Of a stretch of 64,000 bases of DNA, positions 37,530 to 45,518 are shown piece by piece. The position numbers were made by a program, and so were the translations under genes. Origin of the DNA: Bacillus pumilus (GTDB lineage Bacteria > Bacillota > Bacilli > Bacillales > Bacillaceae). The notes beneath the pieces were generated by a model that searched no databases, was not told the origin of the DNA, and saw nothing but the letters and a program-made list of their open reading frames with translations. Location: contig NZ_CP101833.1 in NCBI RefSeq assembly GCF_024498355.1, positions 291,001-355,000 on the forward strand, in the 5' to 3' direction. The stretch's first letter is position 1. Each line of letters opens with the position of its first letter.

Positions 37530-38375
37530 ATGAAAAATCGCAGTGCACTGGAAATATACAACGAAGGGGGTGCTTGGTGGGAGACAGAGATTAGTGATAT
37601 TCAGAAAAACTCCATTGAGCTACGAGGGTATCCAATTGAAGAGCTCATTGGCGAATTGTCATATCCACAGATGCTTTATTTATTGCTTGTCGGAGAATTG
37701 CTGGATGATTCTAAAGCTGCCCTTTTTGAGAGTGTTCTTGTCGCAGGTGCAGACCATGGGCCAAGGGCACCGTCTATTGCAGCAGCAAGAATGGCCGTTA
37801 CGTGTGGCATTTCATTTAATTCCTCTGTAGCGACAGGGATGAATCTATTAGGTGATATTCACGGTGGTGCCGGCGAAAAGGCGATGTGTATGCTGTACGA
37901 GGCAAAATCAATTTACGATGAAAACAAAGATATAAAATATGCGGCAAAGCAAGTGTGTCAGGCTTGGTTAGCCCGTAAAGCCAAGATACCAGGTATCGGC
38001 CATCAGCTGCATGATGACGATCCGCGGGTGAGACGTTTATATGAATTGAGTCAGACCTATGTCGAGCACGGTCATATTAGCGGTATTTACTTGAGGTTAG
38101 CGGAGGCAATCAGGCACGAACTTGAAAACCGAAAAGGGAAAAAAATAACGATGAACATAGATGGCGTATCAGCTGCGATTCAATGTGAATTAAACATCCC
38201 GGCTGAAGCAGCAAAAGGCATCTTTTCCTTATCAAGAGGAATGGGCATTGTGGCGCATGCGTACGAGGAGCTGACAAGGGGAGCCCTCGTGAAAGGACCT
38301 TGTCCAAATGAAGAAAGACTGGTTCGTTACGTTGGGCATGGAACGCGGCATTTGAAGGAGGGTGAGACAATTTGA
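37530..38375 (+). CDS. Citrate-synthase-superfamily protein, citryl-CoA lyase-like
   Basis: This 281-residue protein is much shorter than citrate synthase (about 370-430 aa) but carries its active-site text: PGIGHQLHDDDPRVRRLYEL near residue 155 (like GFGHRVYKNxDPR) with catalytic His, GDIHGGAGEKA near 112 and NIDGVSAAI near 212 with the catalytic Asp. Such short forms are annotated as citryl-CoA lyases. It may cleave or form a CoA thioester of a hydroxy-polycarboxylate. ATG 37530 is chosen because ATG 37518 directly abuts AAAGGA. First gene of the operon; it overlaps the next gene by 4 bp. Confidence 0.75.
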   Translation: MKNRSALEIYNEGGAWWETEISDIQKNSIELRGYPIEELIGELSYPQMLYLLLVGELLDDSKAALFESVLVAGADHGPRAPSIAAARMAVTCGISFNSSVATGMNLLGDIHGGAGEKAMCMLYEAKSIYDENKDIKYAAKQVCQAWLARKAKIPGIGHQLHDDDPRVRRLYELSQTYVEHGHISGIYLRLAEAIRHELENRKGKKITMNIDGVSAAIQCELNIPAEAAKGIFSLSRGMGIVAHAYEELTRGALVKGPCPNEERLVRYVGHGTRHLKEGETI

Positions 38376-39805
38376 GTGAATTGAAAGCGTTGTCATATGT
38401 AGGTGGAGATTGGCTTGAAGCAAATCGTGAAAAAGAGGACATCATCAATCCGTACTCTGGAGAGACAATTGGCACATCTTATTTAGCGTCAACAGGAGAT
38501 ATAGAACACGCACTTACTGTTGCACAGCAAATCAAAAAACAACTAGTGGGTATGTCAGCGTTAGATCGTTCGATTCTTTTGAAAAAAGCAGCTACATTGC
38601 TAGAAGATCAAAAAGAATATTTTGCGAAACTCATTTCTTTAGAATTAGGAAAGCCGCTTAAAAACACACGAGATGAAGTCTCACGATCTATTGAAACGTT
38701 AGTGCAATCAGCCGAAGAAGCCAATCGATTAATAGGGGAGACCATTCCTGGTCATGTATCATCTCGCGGACAGGGAGCAATGGCGATGACATTTAAAGTG
38801 CCAGTTGGTGTGGTGTTAGCCATTACTCCTTTTAATGCACCACTCAATCTCATTTGTCACAAAATTGGTCCTGCTTTTGCAGCAGGGAATGCCATTATAT
38901 TAAAACCGGCTCCGCAAACATCAGCGGTTGCCACAGCATTTGTCAAACTGCTGCTTGAAGCGGAATTCCCTGAAAAAAGCGTGCAGCTCATTATCGGTGG
39001 AGTAGATGCCGGAAGACAATTAGTGACGGATGAAAGAACAAATCTTGTTTCTTTTACCGGAGGCGCAGTTGGCGGAGAACATATTTCTAATTCCGCTGGA
39101 TTGAAAAAGGTACTACTAGAGCTTGGTGGAAATGGAGCTACTATTGTCCATCATGATGCGGATATTGAAAAAGCTGCATCCCTTTGCGCAAAAACGGGTT
39201 TCAGTAATTCTGGTCAAAGTTGTATTTCCGTTCAACGAATTTATGTCCACAAGGAAATCCTGGCAACATTTACTGAGACACTAAAAGAAAAAGTGGATCA
39301 GCTCATCGTTGGAGATCCGCTGTCCAGTGAAAGCGATATCGGCTGTATGGTTGATGAACAGGCAGCAAAACGTGTAGAAGTTTGGATACAAGAAGCAGAG
39401 AAAATGGGCGCTAGCATCATTTCTGGAGGACAAAGAAATGGAGCAAGCGTTAGACCAACTATTTTGCTCAGCCCGCCAAAACAGGCCAAAGTCGTGTGCG
39501 AGGAAGTATTTGGTCCGGTTGTCAGCATCCTTCCTTATGAAGATTTAAATGAAGCGATCAAAGAAGCAAATGATAGCCGCTACGGTTTGCAAGCCGGAAT
39601 CTTTACGAGCCAGCTGGCTGTAGCGTTACACGCAGCGAAAGAGCTTGAAACTGGGGGCGTGATCATCAATGGGACATCGAATTTCAGATTGGATCACTGG
39701 CCATATGGCGGTATTAAGCGAAGTGGTATTGGAAGAGAAGGTCCACGTTTCGCCATTGAAGAGATGACGGAAACCAAAATGGTCGTCCTTCCAGAAGGGA
39801 TATAA
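38372..39805 (+). CDS. NAD(P)-dependent aldehyde dehydrogenase
   Basis: The 477-residue enzyme is an ALDH superfamily member. Catalytic Glu is in VLLELGGNGATIV near residue 250, catalytic Cys in FSNSGQSCISVQR near 284, cofactor segments in ITPFNAPLNLICHKIGPAFA near 152 and FTGGAVGGEHI near 230, and EVFGPVVSILPY near 380. It most resembles glyceraldehyde/lactaldehyde-type ALDHs. The TTG start overlaps the upstream stop (TTGA) behind GGAGGGTGAG. In the operon it would oxidise an aldehyde released by the ThDP enzyme or lyase (inference). Confidence 0.88.
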   Translation: MSELKALSYVGGDWLEANREKEDIINPYSGETIGTSYLASTGDIEHALTVAQQIKKQLVGMSALDRSILLKKAATLLEDQKEYFAKLISLELGKPLKNTRDEVSRSIETLVQSAEEANRLIGETIPGHVSSRGQGAMAMTFKVPVGVVLAITPFNAPLNLICHKIGPAFAAGNAIILKPAPQTSAVATAFVKLLLEAEFPEKSVQLIIGGVDAGRQLVTDERTNLVSFTGGAVGGEHISNSAGLKKVLLELGGNGATIVHHDADIEKAASLCAKTGFSNSGQSCISVQRIYVHKEILATFTETLKEKVDQLIVGDPLSSESDIGCMVDEQAAKRVEVWIQEAEKMGASIISGGQRNGASVRPTILLSPPKQAKVVCEEVFGPVVSILPYEDLNEAIKEANDSRYGLQAGIFTSQLAVALHAAKELETGGVIINGTSNFRLDHWPYGGIKRSGIGREGPRFAIEEMTETKMVVLPEGI

Positions 39806-39818
39806 GGGGGAAGCAGGT

Positions 39819-40592
39819 ATGGATGGAAATGCATTTCAGCACAAGCTGAAAGTCGTGCAGGCAGGTGGTCGGCCGATGGTTTGTACTCCATTAATAGGGC
39901 AAACAAAGGAAGAACTGCTTCATGAACTAGAGGTGTTAGCCGAGAAGAAACCCGATGTGATTGAGTGGCGAGCTGACTTTTTTACGAACCTCCATGATAA
40001 GGAACAAGTAATAGAGACCCTTCATTGGATGAAAGACAAGGCGCAGGGAATTCCAATTTTGTTCACCATTCGTTCTGAAAAGGAAGGCGGCGAACCAATA
40101 TCGCTTTCAACGGAAGAAAAGGTAACGCTGCTTGAAACGCTATGTGCCACTCAACTTGTGGAGGCCATTGATTATGAATTGATGCATGATGAGAAATTTA
40201 TGCAGAAAGTCAGTCAAGCGGCCAAAAAGAATGGGGTGACCTTGATTGTCTCTTATCATGATTTTGACAGTACGCCTGAAGTCGCTCGTCTCGTGCAAAT
40301 ATTCGGTAATGCGGAATCGGTTGGCGCTGACATTGCAAAGGTAGCTGTGATGCCGCATTCATATGAGGATGCATTAAAGCTGCTCTATGCAACCAGTCAT
40401 GCCAAAAATCAATTGAAGGTGCCTCTCATCTCAATGGCAATGGGAGAGTATGGAGCTTTTACAAGAATGATTGGCGGACTTTTTGGGTCAGACATGACCT
40501 TTGCCGTGGGGAAAGAAAGCTCAGCCCCTGGTCAAGTCGCAATACAAGATTTGAATACCGTTTTATCTGTTGTGTTTTCAAAGAATGAGTGA
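39819..40592 (+). CDS. aroD: Type I 3-dehydroquinate dehydratase
   Basis: The 257-residue protein is a class I dehydroquinase TIM barrel. Signature residues are visible: VIEWRADFF near 48 (Glu), LFTIRSEKEGG near 77 (Arg), IVSYHDFDSTP with catalytic His near 143, and IAKVAVMPHS with the Schiff-base Lys near 170; SMAMGEYGAFTRM and SAPGQVA close the active site. It dehydrates 3-dehydroquinate to 3-dehydroshikimate. Its place inside a catabolic operon suggests a role in quinate/shikimate-type compound use, or a housekeeping aromatic enzyme carried along; aroK lies 7 kb downstream. Start follows GGGGGAAG. Confidence 0.9.
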   Translation: MDGNAFQHKLKVVQAGGRPMVCTPLIGQTKEELLHELEVLAEKKPDVIEWRADFFTNLHDKEQVIETLHWMKDKAQGIPILFTIRSEKEGGEPISLSTEEKVTLLETLCATQLVEAIDYELMHDEKFMQKVSQAAKKNGVTLIVSYHDFDSTPEVARLVQIFGNAESVGADIAKVAVMPHSYEDALKLLYATSHAKNQLKVPLISMAMGEYGAFTRMIGGLFGSDMTFAVGKESSAPGQVAIQDLNTVLSVVFSKNE

Positions 40593-40630
40593 GTAGTAGA
40601 GTCATAGCTGCACCAAGAGAGGAGAGAAAT

Positions 40631-42391
40631 ATGAAAAAGAATATATCATCACAGGTCATTCAGTATTTAGAAAACCGGGGAGTCGAGCATATTTTTGGCC
40701 TCTGCGGTCATACGAATATTGCTTTTCTATCAGCGCTTGAAAAAAGCAGTATCAAATTTGTGAATGTGAGACATGAACAGATTGCTGCACACGCGGCAGA
40801 TGGATATGCAAGAGCGAAGAAACAGACATCTGTTGTTCTCAGTCATTTAGGACCGGGACTTACGAATGCGGCAACAGGAGTGGCGAATGCAGCACTTGAT
40901 TCCATTCCAATGGTTGTTATTGCAGGAGATGTCCCAAGTCATTACTACGGAAAGCACCCACATCAAGAAATTAATCTTCATTCCGATGCTTCTCAATATG
41001 AAATTTATCGACCTTTTGTGAAAAGAGCATGGCGTGTCGACATTCCAGAATTATTCCCAGAGATTTTGTCAAAAGCATTTCAGTTAGCCGAAAGCGGCCG
41101 TCCTGGACCAGTACTCATTTCAGTTCCAATGGATGTGTTTTCAAAAGACTTAGATGTTTCCCTATTTAAACAAATGGAACAACATACACACACAATAGAA
41201 AAACCATCCATTGATGATCATACGGCAAATCGTATCATGGACCGATTACTGCAGGCTGAAAAACCACTTTTATATGTAGGAGGAGGCATTTTACTAGCCG
41301 ATGCTGCGGAGGAATTAAAGGCATTCTCTGAGCACCTCAGTATCCCTGTTGCCCATTCATTAATGGGGAAAGGAGCGATGCCGGATAATCACTCAATGAC
41401 CCTTGGAATGACCGGGTTTTGGGGCACAAAGTTCATCAACGATCAGTGTAAAGAGGCGGACTACATTTTCGCCTTGGGAACACGTTTTGCTGAAGCGGAT
41501 GCAAGTTCTTGGGAATCGGAATATACATTTAACTTCTCAACAACCAAGCTGATCCATATTGACATTGACCCGAATGAAATTGGACGGAACTATCCAGTAG
41601 AAATTGGAGCTGTAGCTGATCTCAAGCAGGCGTTAACCGTGCTGAACCGTGTGGCGAGAGAAAGACTGCCAAAAGGTCTGGATCGACCTGAATTGAAAAA
41701 AGACATTGCTGCATATCGTGAGGAATTTCGGAAGAGCAATCTGACGAATATTCAAGATGAATCCTTCCCGATGAAGCCGCAGCGTATTTTGCAGGAAGTA
41801 CGTGAAGTATTGCCTGCAGATGCTTTTATTACAACCGATGTTGGCTGGAATAAAAATGGAGTAGGACAGCAATTCTCTGTGTATACGCCAGGTACGATTT
41901 TAACACCAGGTGGGTTTGCGACGATGGGATTCGGAGCACCCGCAGCACTTGGAGCAAAGGTTGCTCAGCCTGATCGTGTCGTTGTGTCACTTGTTGGAGA
42001 TGGCGGGTTTGGCCAAAACCCATCTGTTCTGGCAACAGCCGTGGAAGAAAACATTCCTGTTGTGTGGATTGTGATGAACAACAGTGCGTTTGGGACGATT
42101 GCCGGCTTACAAATGGCACATTATGAGACGACTTATGGCACGGTCTTTAGAAAAGATGGTGAGAGCTATTCTCCTGACTTTGCCACCATTGCTAGAGGTT
42201 ATGGAATGAAAGGAATAAAAATTACTTGCGCTGCTGAATTCAAAGAGGCATTAGCTGAAGCAATTTCATCCCAAGAGCCGTGTGTGATTGATGTGGCAAT
42301 GAAAAATGATCCTGTGCCTACTGATGGGCATTGGAATATCAATGATATTTATTCACCAAATACAAAACGCTCACACGTCAGTGTGAATTAA
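40631..42391 (+). CDS. Thiamine diphosphate-dependent enzyme (acetolactate synthase/oxalyl-CoA decarboxylase superfamily)
   Basis: This 586-residue protein has the three ThDP-enzyme domains. The N-terminal Pyr domain contains the catalytic Glu in NVRHEQIAAHAADGYA near residue 50 and SHLGPGLTNA near 75. The central domain lies about 195-330. The C-terminal PP domain has the ThDP motif SLVGDGGFGQ...VMNNSAFG near 455-490. Substrate is uncertain: acetolactate synthase-like, glyoxylate carboligase-like and 2-hydroxyacyl/oxalyl-CoA lyases share this layout. A CoA-transferase gene of class III in the same operon favours a CoA-linked substrate. ATG 40631 is used (GAGGAGAGAAAT upstream); the frame extends to 40589 over aroD. 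Confidence 0.85.
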   Translation: MKKNISSQVIQYLENRGVEHIFGLCGHTNIAFLSALEKSSIKFVNVRHEQIAAHAADGYARAKKQTSVVLSHLGPGLTNAATGVANAALDSIPMVVIAGDVPSHYYGKHPHQEINLHSDASQYEIYRPFVKRAWRVDIPELFPEILSKAFQLAESGRPGPVLISVPMDVFSKDLDVSLFKQMEQHTHTIEKPSIDDHTANRIMDRLLQAEKPLLYVGGGILLADAAEELKAFSEHLSIPVAHSLMGKGAMPDNHSMTLGMTGFWGTKFINDQCKEADYIFALGTRFAEADASSWESEYTFNFSTTKLIHIDIDPNEIGRNYPVEIGAVADLKQALTVLNRVARERLPKGLDRPELKKDIAAYREEFRKSNLTNIQDESFPMKPQRILQEVREVLPADAFITTDVGWNKNGVGQQFSVYTPGTILTPGGFATMGFGAPAALGAKVAQPDRVVVSLVGDGGFGQNPSVLATAVEENIPVVWIVMNNSAFGTIAGLQMAHYETTYGTVFRKDGESYSPDFATIARGYGMKGIKITCAAEFKEALAEAISSQEPCVIDVAMKNDPVPTDGHWNINDIYSPNTKRSHVSVN

Positions 42392-42411
42392 AAAATGGGG
42401 AGGAATTATCA

Positions 42412-42792
42412 ATGAAAATTAAAGTATTGAATCCGTTTAAAGATGGGCATCCATTATGGTTAGGTTTAGATCATCCTGAAGAGCAAATGATTCGGAAAGT
42501 ATTTCAAACCATTACACCAGATACGGTTGGATCGGAGCATATGATGGCAGGTCTCACCATTTTTGAGCCGGGGGAAGCAAGCTCTGTTCACAATCACCCA
42601 GGTTCAGAGGAATTTGATTATGTGATTAAGGGGTCTGGCGAGGTCATTTGTGATGGAGAAAAACAGTCCTTTAAACAAAATGACTTTATGTTTATTCCAG
42701 ATGGTGTCTCGCATCAGCATGTGAATACAGGGGATGAACCTTTATGGCTCATTTGGCTGTATACACCACAAGGACAGCTGCCAAAGGATTAA
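42412..42792 (+). CDS. Small cupin-domain protein
   Basis: The 126-residue protein is a single cupin_2 barrel. Motif 1 is SVHNHPGSEEFDYVIKGSGE near residue 57-76, with His, His and Glu metal ligands; motif 2 is FIPDGVSHQHVN near 92-103 with the last His. It could be an isomerase, dioxygenase-like enzyme or binding protein for an acid intermediate; the sequence does not decide. The ATG follows GGGGAGGAATTATCA. It sits 21 bp after the ThDP gene. A partial copy of the intergenic repeat separates it from the CoA-transferase gene. Confidence 0.8.
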   Translation: MKIKVLNPFKDGHPLWLGLDHPEEQMIRKVFQTITPDTVGSEHMMAGLTIFEPGEASSVHNHPGSEEFDYVIKGSGEVICDGEKQSFKQNDFMFIPDGVSHQHVNTGDEPLWLIWLYTPQGQLPKD

Positions 42793-42810
42793 GAAATCAG
42801 CTCAAGAAGC

Positions 42811-42898
42811 TCATCCTTCTAGCCTTCAAGGGTTTTTAGGTCACACTGAAAGAAGACAAAGGGCTAAAACAGGCAATATTTTAGCCCTTTATCACATG
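42811..42898 (+). repeat. partial copy C of the 175-bp intergenic repeat
   Basis: Aligns with roughly the last 95 bp of copies A and B: CTTCTAG, the CACACTGAA arm equivalent, GAAGACAAAGGGCTAAAA, and a 12-bp hairpin AAAGGGCTAAAA...TTTTAGCCCTTT. The GC-rich front half is missing. It lies inside the operon, in the same orientation relative to its upstream gene as the full copies. Confidence 0.75.
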
Positions 42899-42917
42899 AA
42901 TGAAAGGGAGTCACGCA

Positions 42918-44120
42918 ATGAATAAGAATACACCACTTGAAGGATTGAAAATATTGGACGTTTCGACGATGATTGCTGCACCCTATGGCGCAGTTCTTCT
43001 AGGGGATTTTGGTGCAGAAGTCATCAAAGTTGAAATCCCTGGAAAAGGAGATACGCTTCGGCATGTTGGTCCTTTTGCGGACGGTGAACCGCTAAGATGG
43101 TCAGGACTATCAAGAAACAAAAAATCCCTCACACTTGATCTTCACAAAGAAGAAGCGAAAGATATTTTTAAAAAGCTTGCAGCGCAGGTCGATTTGATTA
43201 TCGAAAATTTTCGTCCAGGAACACTTGAAAAATGGGACGTTGGGTACGATGTATTAAAGGAAATCAACCCTCGTTTAATTATGATTCGTGTATCAGGCTA
43301 TGGACAGACAGGCCCATTTAAGGACAAGGCGGGGTTTGGAACCCCTGCGACGGCGTTTAGCGGCTTTACGTATCTTCAAGGGTTTCCAGATCGCCATCCA
43401 GTCAGTCCGTCCTTTTCACTGACAGATTACATTGCGGGTATCTATGTGGCGTTTGCCGCTGTGACAGCCATGTATTATCGGGATACACATCCAGAAGGTA
43501 CCGGGCAAATGGTGGATCTAGCACTCTATGAGTCTGTTTTCCGTATGCTGGAGTTTTTGGTTGCAGAATATGACAAGCTTGGCAAGGTACGCGAACGTTC
43601 ACCAGGGCTAAGCGGTCATTCGAGTCCTGCTGGCACTTACGAAACAAAGGATGGGCATTATCTCGTTCTAGTAACGAGTACAGATTCGACCTTTAATCGA
43701 CTGGCAGAGGCGATGAATCGATTAGATTTACTAGAAAACGAAAAATTCTCCGTAAATGCAGCGAGGCTGAAGCATAACGATGAAATGGATGCTATCGTCT
43801 CTCAGTGGATTGCATCCAAATCAAGGGATGAGGTATTGGACACTTTAGATACTCATGGCGTACCTGTGAGTCCGATCCTCAGCATTCGGGATATCTTTGA
43901 ACATCCGCAATTCAAAGAACGAGAAAATATCGTTGAAGTTCATCATCCTCGGCTTGGAAAAGTGAAAGTACCTGGCATCATTCCGAAGTTTGAAAAAACA
44001 CCAGGGAGTATCCGCCATATTGCACCTGATTTGGGTGAACATAATTATGAGATTTTAACGAACATGCTCGGACTGACAGAAGAAGAGTGCAAACAGTTAG
44101 AAGAAAAAGGAGTTATTTAA
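42918..44120 (+). CDS. Class III CoA-transferase (CaiB/BaiF family)
   Basis: The 400-residue protein belongs to the formyl-CoA transferase/CaiB family (PF02515). GLKILDVSTMIAAPYGAVLLGDFGAEVIKVE fills residues 10-40, NFRPGTLEKW lies near 93, and the catalytic Asp is likely in FSLTDYIAGIY near 170; GQMVDLALYESVFRM near 200 is another conserved block. Class III enzymes move CoA between carboxylic acids (formate/oxalate, malate/succinate, citramalate/succinate, carnitine). Here it would activate the substrate acid for the lyase or ThDP enzyme. Start follows AAAGGGAGTCACGCA. Confidence 0.88.
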   Translation: MNKNTPLEGLKILDVSTMIAAPYGAVLLGDFGAEVIKVEIPGKGDTLRHVGPFADGEPLRWSGLSRNKKSLTLDLHKEEAKDIFKKLAAQVDLIIENFRPGTLEKWDVGYDVLKEINPRLIMIRVSGYGQTGPFKDKAGFGTPATAFSGFTYLQGFPDRHPVSPSFSLTDYIAGIYVAFAAVTAMYYRDTHPEGTGQMVDLALYESVFRMLEFLVAEYDKLGKVRERSPGLSGHSSPAGTYETKDGHYLVLVTSTDSTFNRLAEAMNRLDLLENEKFSVNAARLKHNDEMDAIVSQWIASKSRDEVLDTLDTHGVPVSPILSIRDIFEHPQFKERENIVEVHHPRLGKVKVPGIIPKFEKTPGSIRHIAPDLGEHNYEILTNMLGLTEEECKQLEEKGVI

Positions 44121-44166
44121 GGACGCTCAACCGATCCGCACAGTGCGGAAACAAAGGAGGATGGTT

Positions 44167-45480
44167 ATGAAAGTGCATTCAGAACTGAAGGGGAACGAAC
44201 TGCAGCCCGCTTATATGAAACCAACGAAAGCCCGTTTTGGTATATTGATTCTGTTGTTTTTTATTACGGCCATTAATTATATTGATAGAGCCAGTGTGTC
44301 CATTGTTGCACCAGCTATTCAATCTTCCCTGCAATTAAATCCTGCATTATTAGGCCTGATTTTTTCGGCGTTTAGCTGGACGTATACAGCCATGCAAATA
44401 CCAGGCGGCTTTATTCTTGATAAATTCGGATCAAAGGTTACGTATGGGATTTCGCTCATTACTTGGTCTATTTTCACTGGCTTACAGGCGTTTGCAAACA
44501 GCTTTGCTTTTTTATTCGGCTGCCGTTTGTTTATTGGAATTACAGAATCTCCAGCATTCCCTGCCAACAACCGCATTGTGACAACGTGGTTCCCTAGAAG
44601 AGAGCGGGCTTTTGCTACAGGCGTTTACACTGCTGGAGAATATGTTGGCCTAGCTTTTGCAACTCCTCTTCTTTTTTGGATCATGACCACTTTCGATTGG
44701 AGAACTGTATTTATCACTGCAGGTGCGCTCGGTATTATATTTGCTTTTTTTTGGTATAAGTATTATCACGAACCGAAAGAACATCCGAAAGTCAATGAAG
44801 ATGAGCTAGAGTTGATTCGTCAAGGGGAAGGGCTGACAGTGGCCTCACAGGAGAAACTGAAATGGGCAGACTTTGCCGCCCTTTTAAAATATCGCAAATT
44901 GATTGGGCTCTATATTGGTCAATTTTCTGTGGCGTCCACACTCTTTTTCTTTTTAACATGGTTTCCTACTTATTTAGCTGAGGCGAAAAATATGGCGTTT
45001 CTAAAGGTAGGTTTTGCAGCTTCTCTTCCATACATTGCGGCATTCTTTGGAGTGCTGTTTGGCGGTTATGTATCCGATTGGCTGCTCAAAAAGGGTGTAT
45101 CTGTCAATGTGGCAAGGAAGCTGCCTGTCGTTGTTGGTTTGCTCCTGACAAGTACCATCGTGTTGGCGAATTTCACGACAAGTATTCCGCTTGTACTGAC
45201 CATTTTGTCCATTGCTTCCTTCGCACAAGGGCTGTCAAATATCTCATGGACCATGCTGTCTGAGGTAGCGCCGAAAGAGATGGTAGGCCTTGCTGGAGGC
45301 GTGTTCAACTTTTTTGCTAATTTATCTGGGATCATCACACCGCTGATCATCGGTTTGATCGTATCCGTGACAGGCTCGTATAACGGAGGTATTTTATTTG
45401 TCAGCCTTGTCGCATTAGGCGGGGCGTTATCCTACATATTTATCGTAGGTAAAATTGAACGCATCCAATTAAAACCATAG
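44167..45480 (+). CDS. MFS carrier, anion:cation symporter (ACS) type
   Basis: This 437-residue protein has twelve predicted helices and the ACS-family signature FITAINYIDRASVSIVAPAI near residue 38-57, GFILDKFGSKVTYG near 95 and WFPRRERAFATGVYTAGEYVG near 145. Relatives carry glucarate, galactonate, hexuronates, phthalate or 4-hydroxyphenylacetate, so an organic acid substrate is likely. ATG 44167 follows AAAGGAGG by 6 nt. A perfect 15-bp palindrome (TCCGCACAGTGCGGA, 44135-44149) lies just upstream. It is the last gene of the operon. Confidence 0.87.
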   Translation: MKVHSELKGNELQPAYMKPTKARFGILILLFFITAINYIDRASVSIVAPAIQSSLQLNPALLGLIFSAFSWTYTAMQIPGGFILDKFGSKVTYGISLITWSIFTGLQAFANSFAFLFGCRLFIGITESPAFPANNRIVTTWFPRRERAFATGVYTAGEYVGLAFATPLLFWIMTTFDWRTVFITAGALGIIFAFFWYKYYHEPKEHPKVNEDELELIRQGEGLTVASQEKLKWADFAALLKYRKLIGLYIGQFSVASTLFFFLTWFPTYLAEAKNMAFLKVGFAASLPYIAAFFGVLFGGYVSDWLLKKGVSVNVARKLPVVVGLLLTSTIVLANFTTSIPLVLTILSIASFAQGLSNISWTMLSEVAPKEMVGLAGGVFNFFANLSGIITPLIIGLIVSVTGSYNGGILFVSLVALGGALSYIFIVGKIERIQLKP

Positions 45481-45488
45481 AATGAAAG

Positions 45489-45518
45489 AGAGCTCATCTC
45501 AGTGATGAGCTCTTTTTG
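45489..45518. terminator. terminator between MFS carrier gene and convergent membrane-protein gene
   Basis: AGAGCTCATC pairs with GATGAGCTCT, with TTTTG after it on the + strand and TCTCTTTC on the - strand. Confidence 0.85.
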
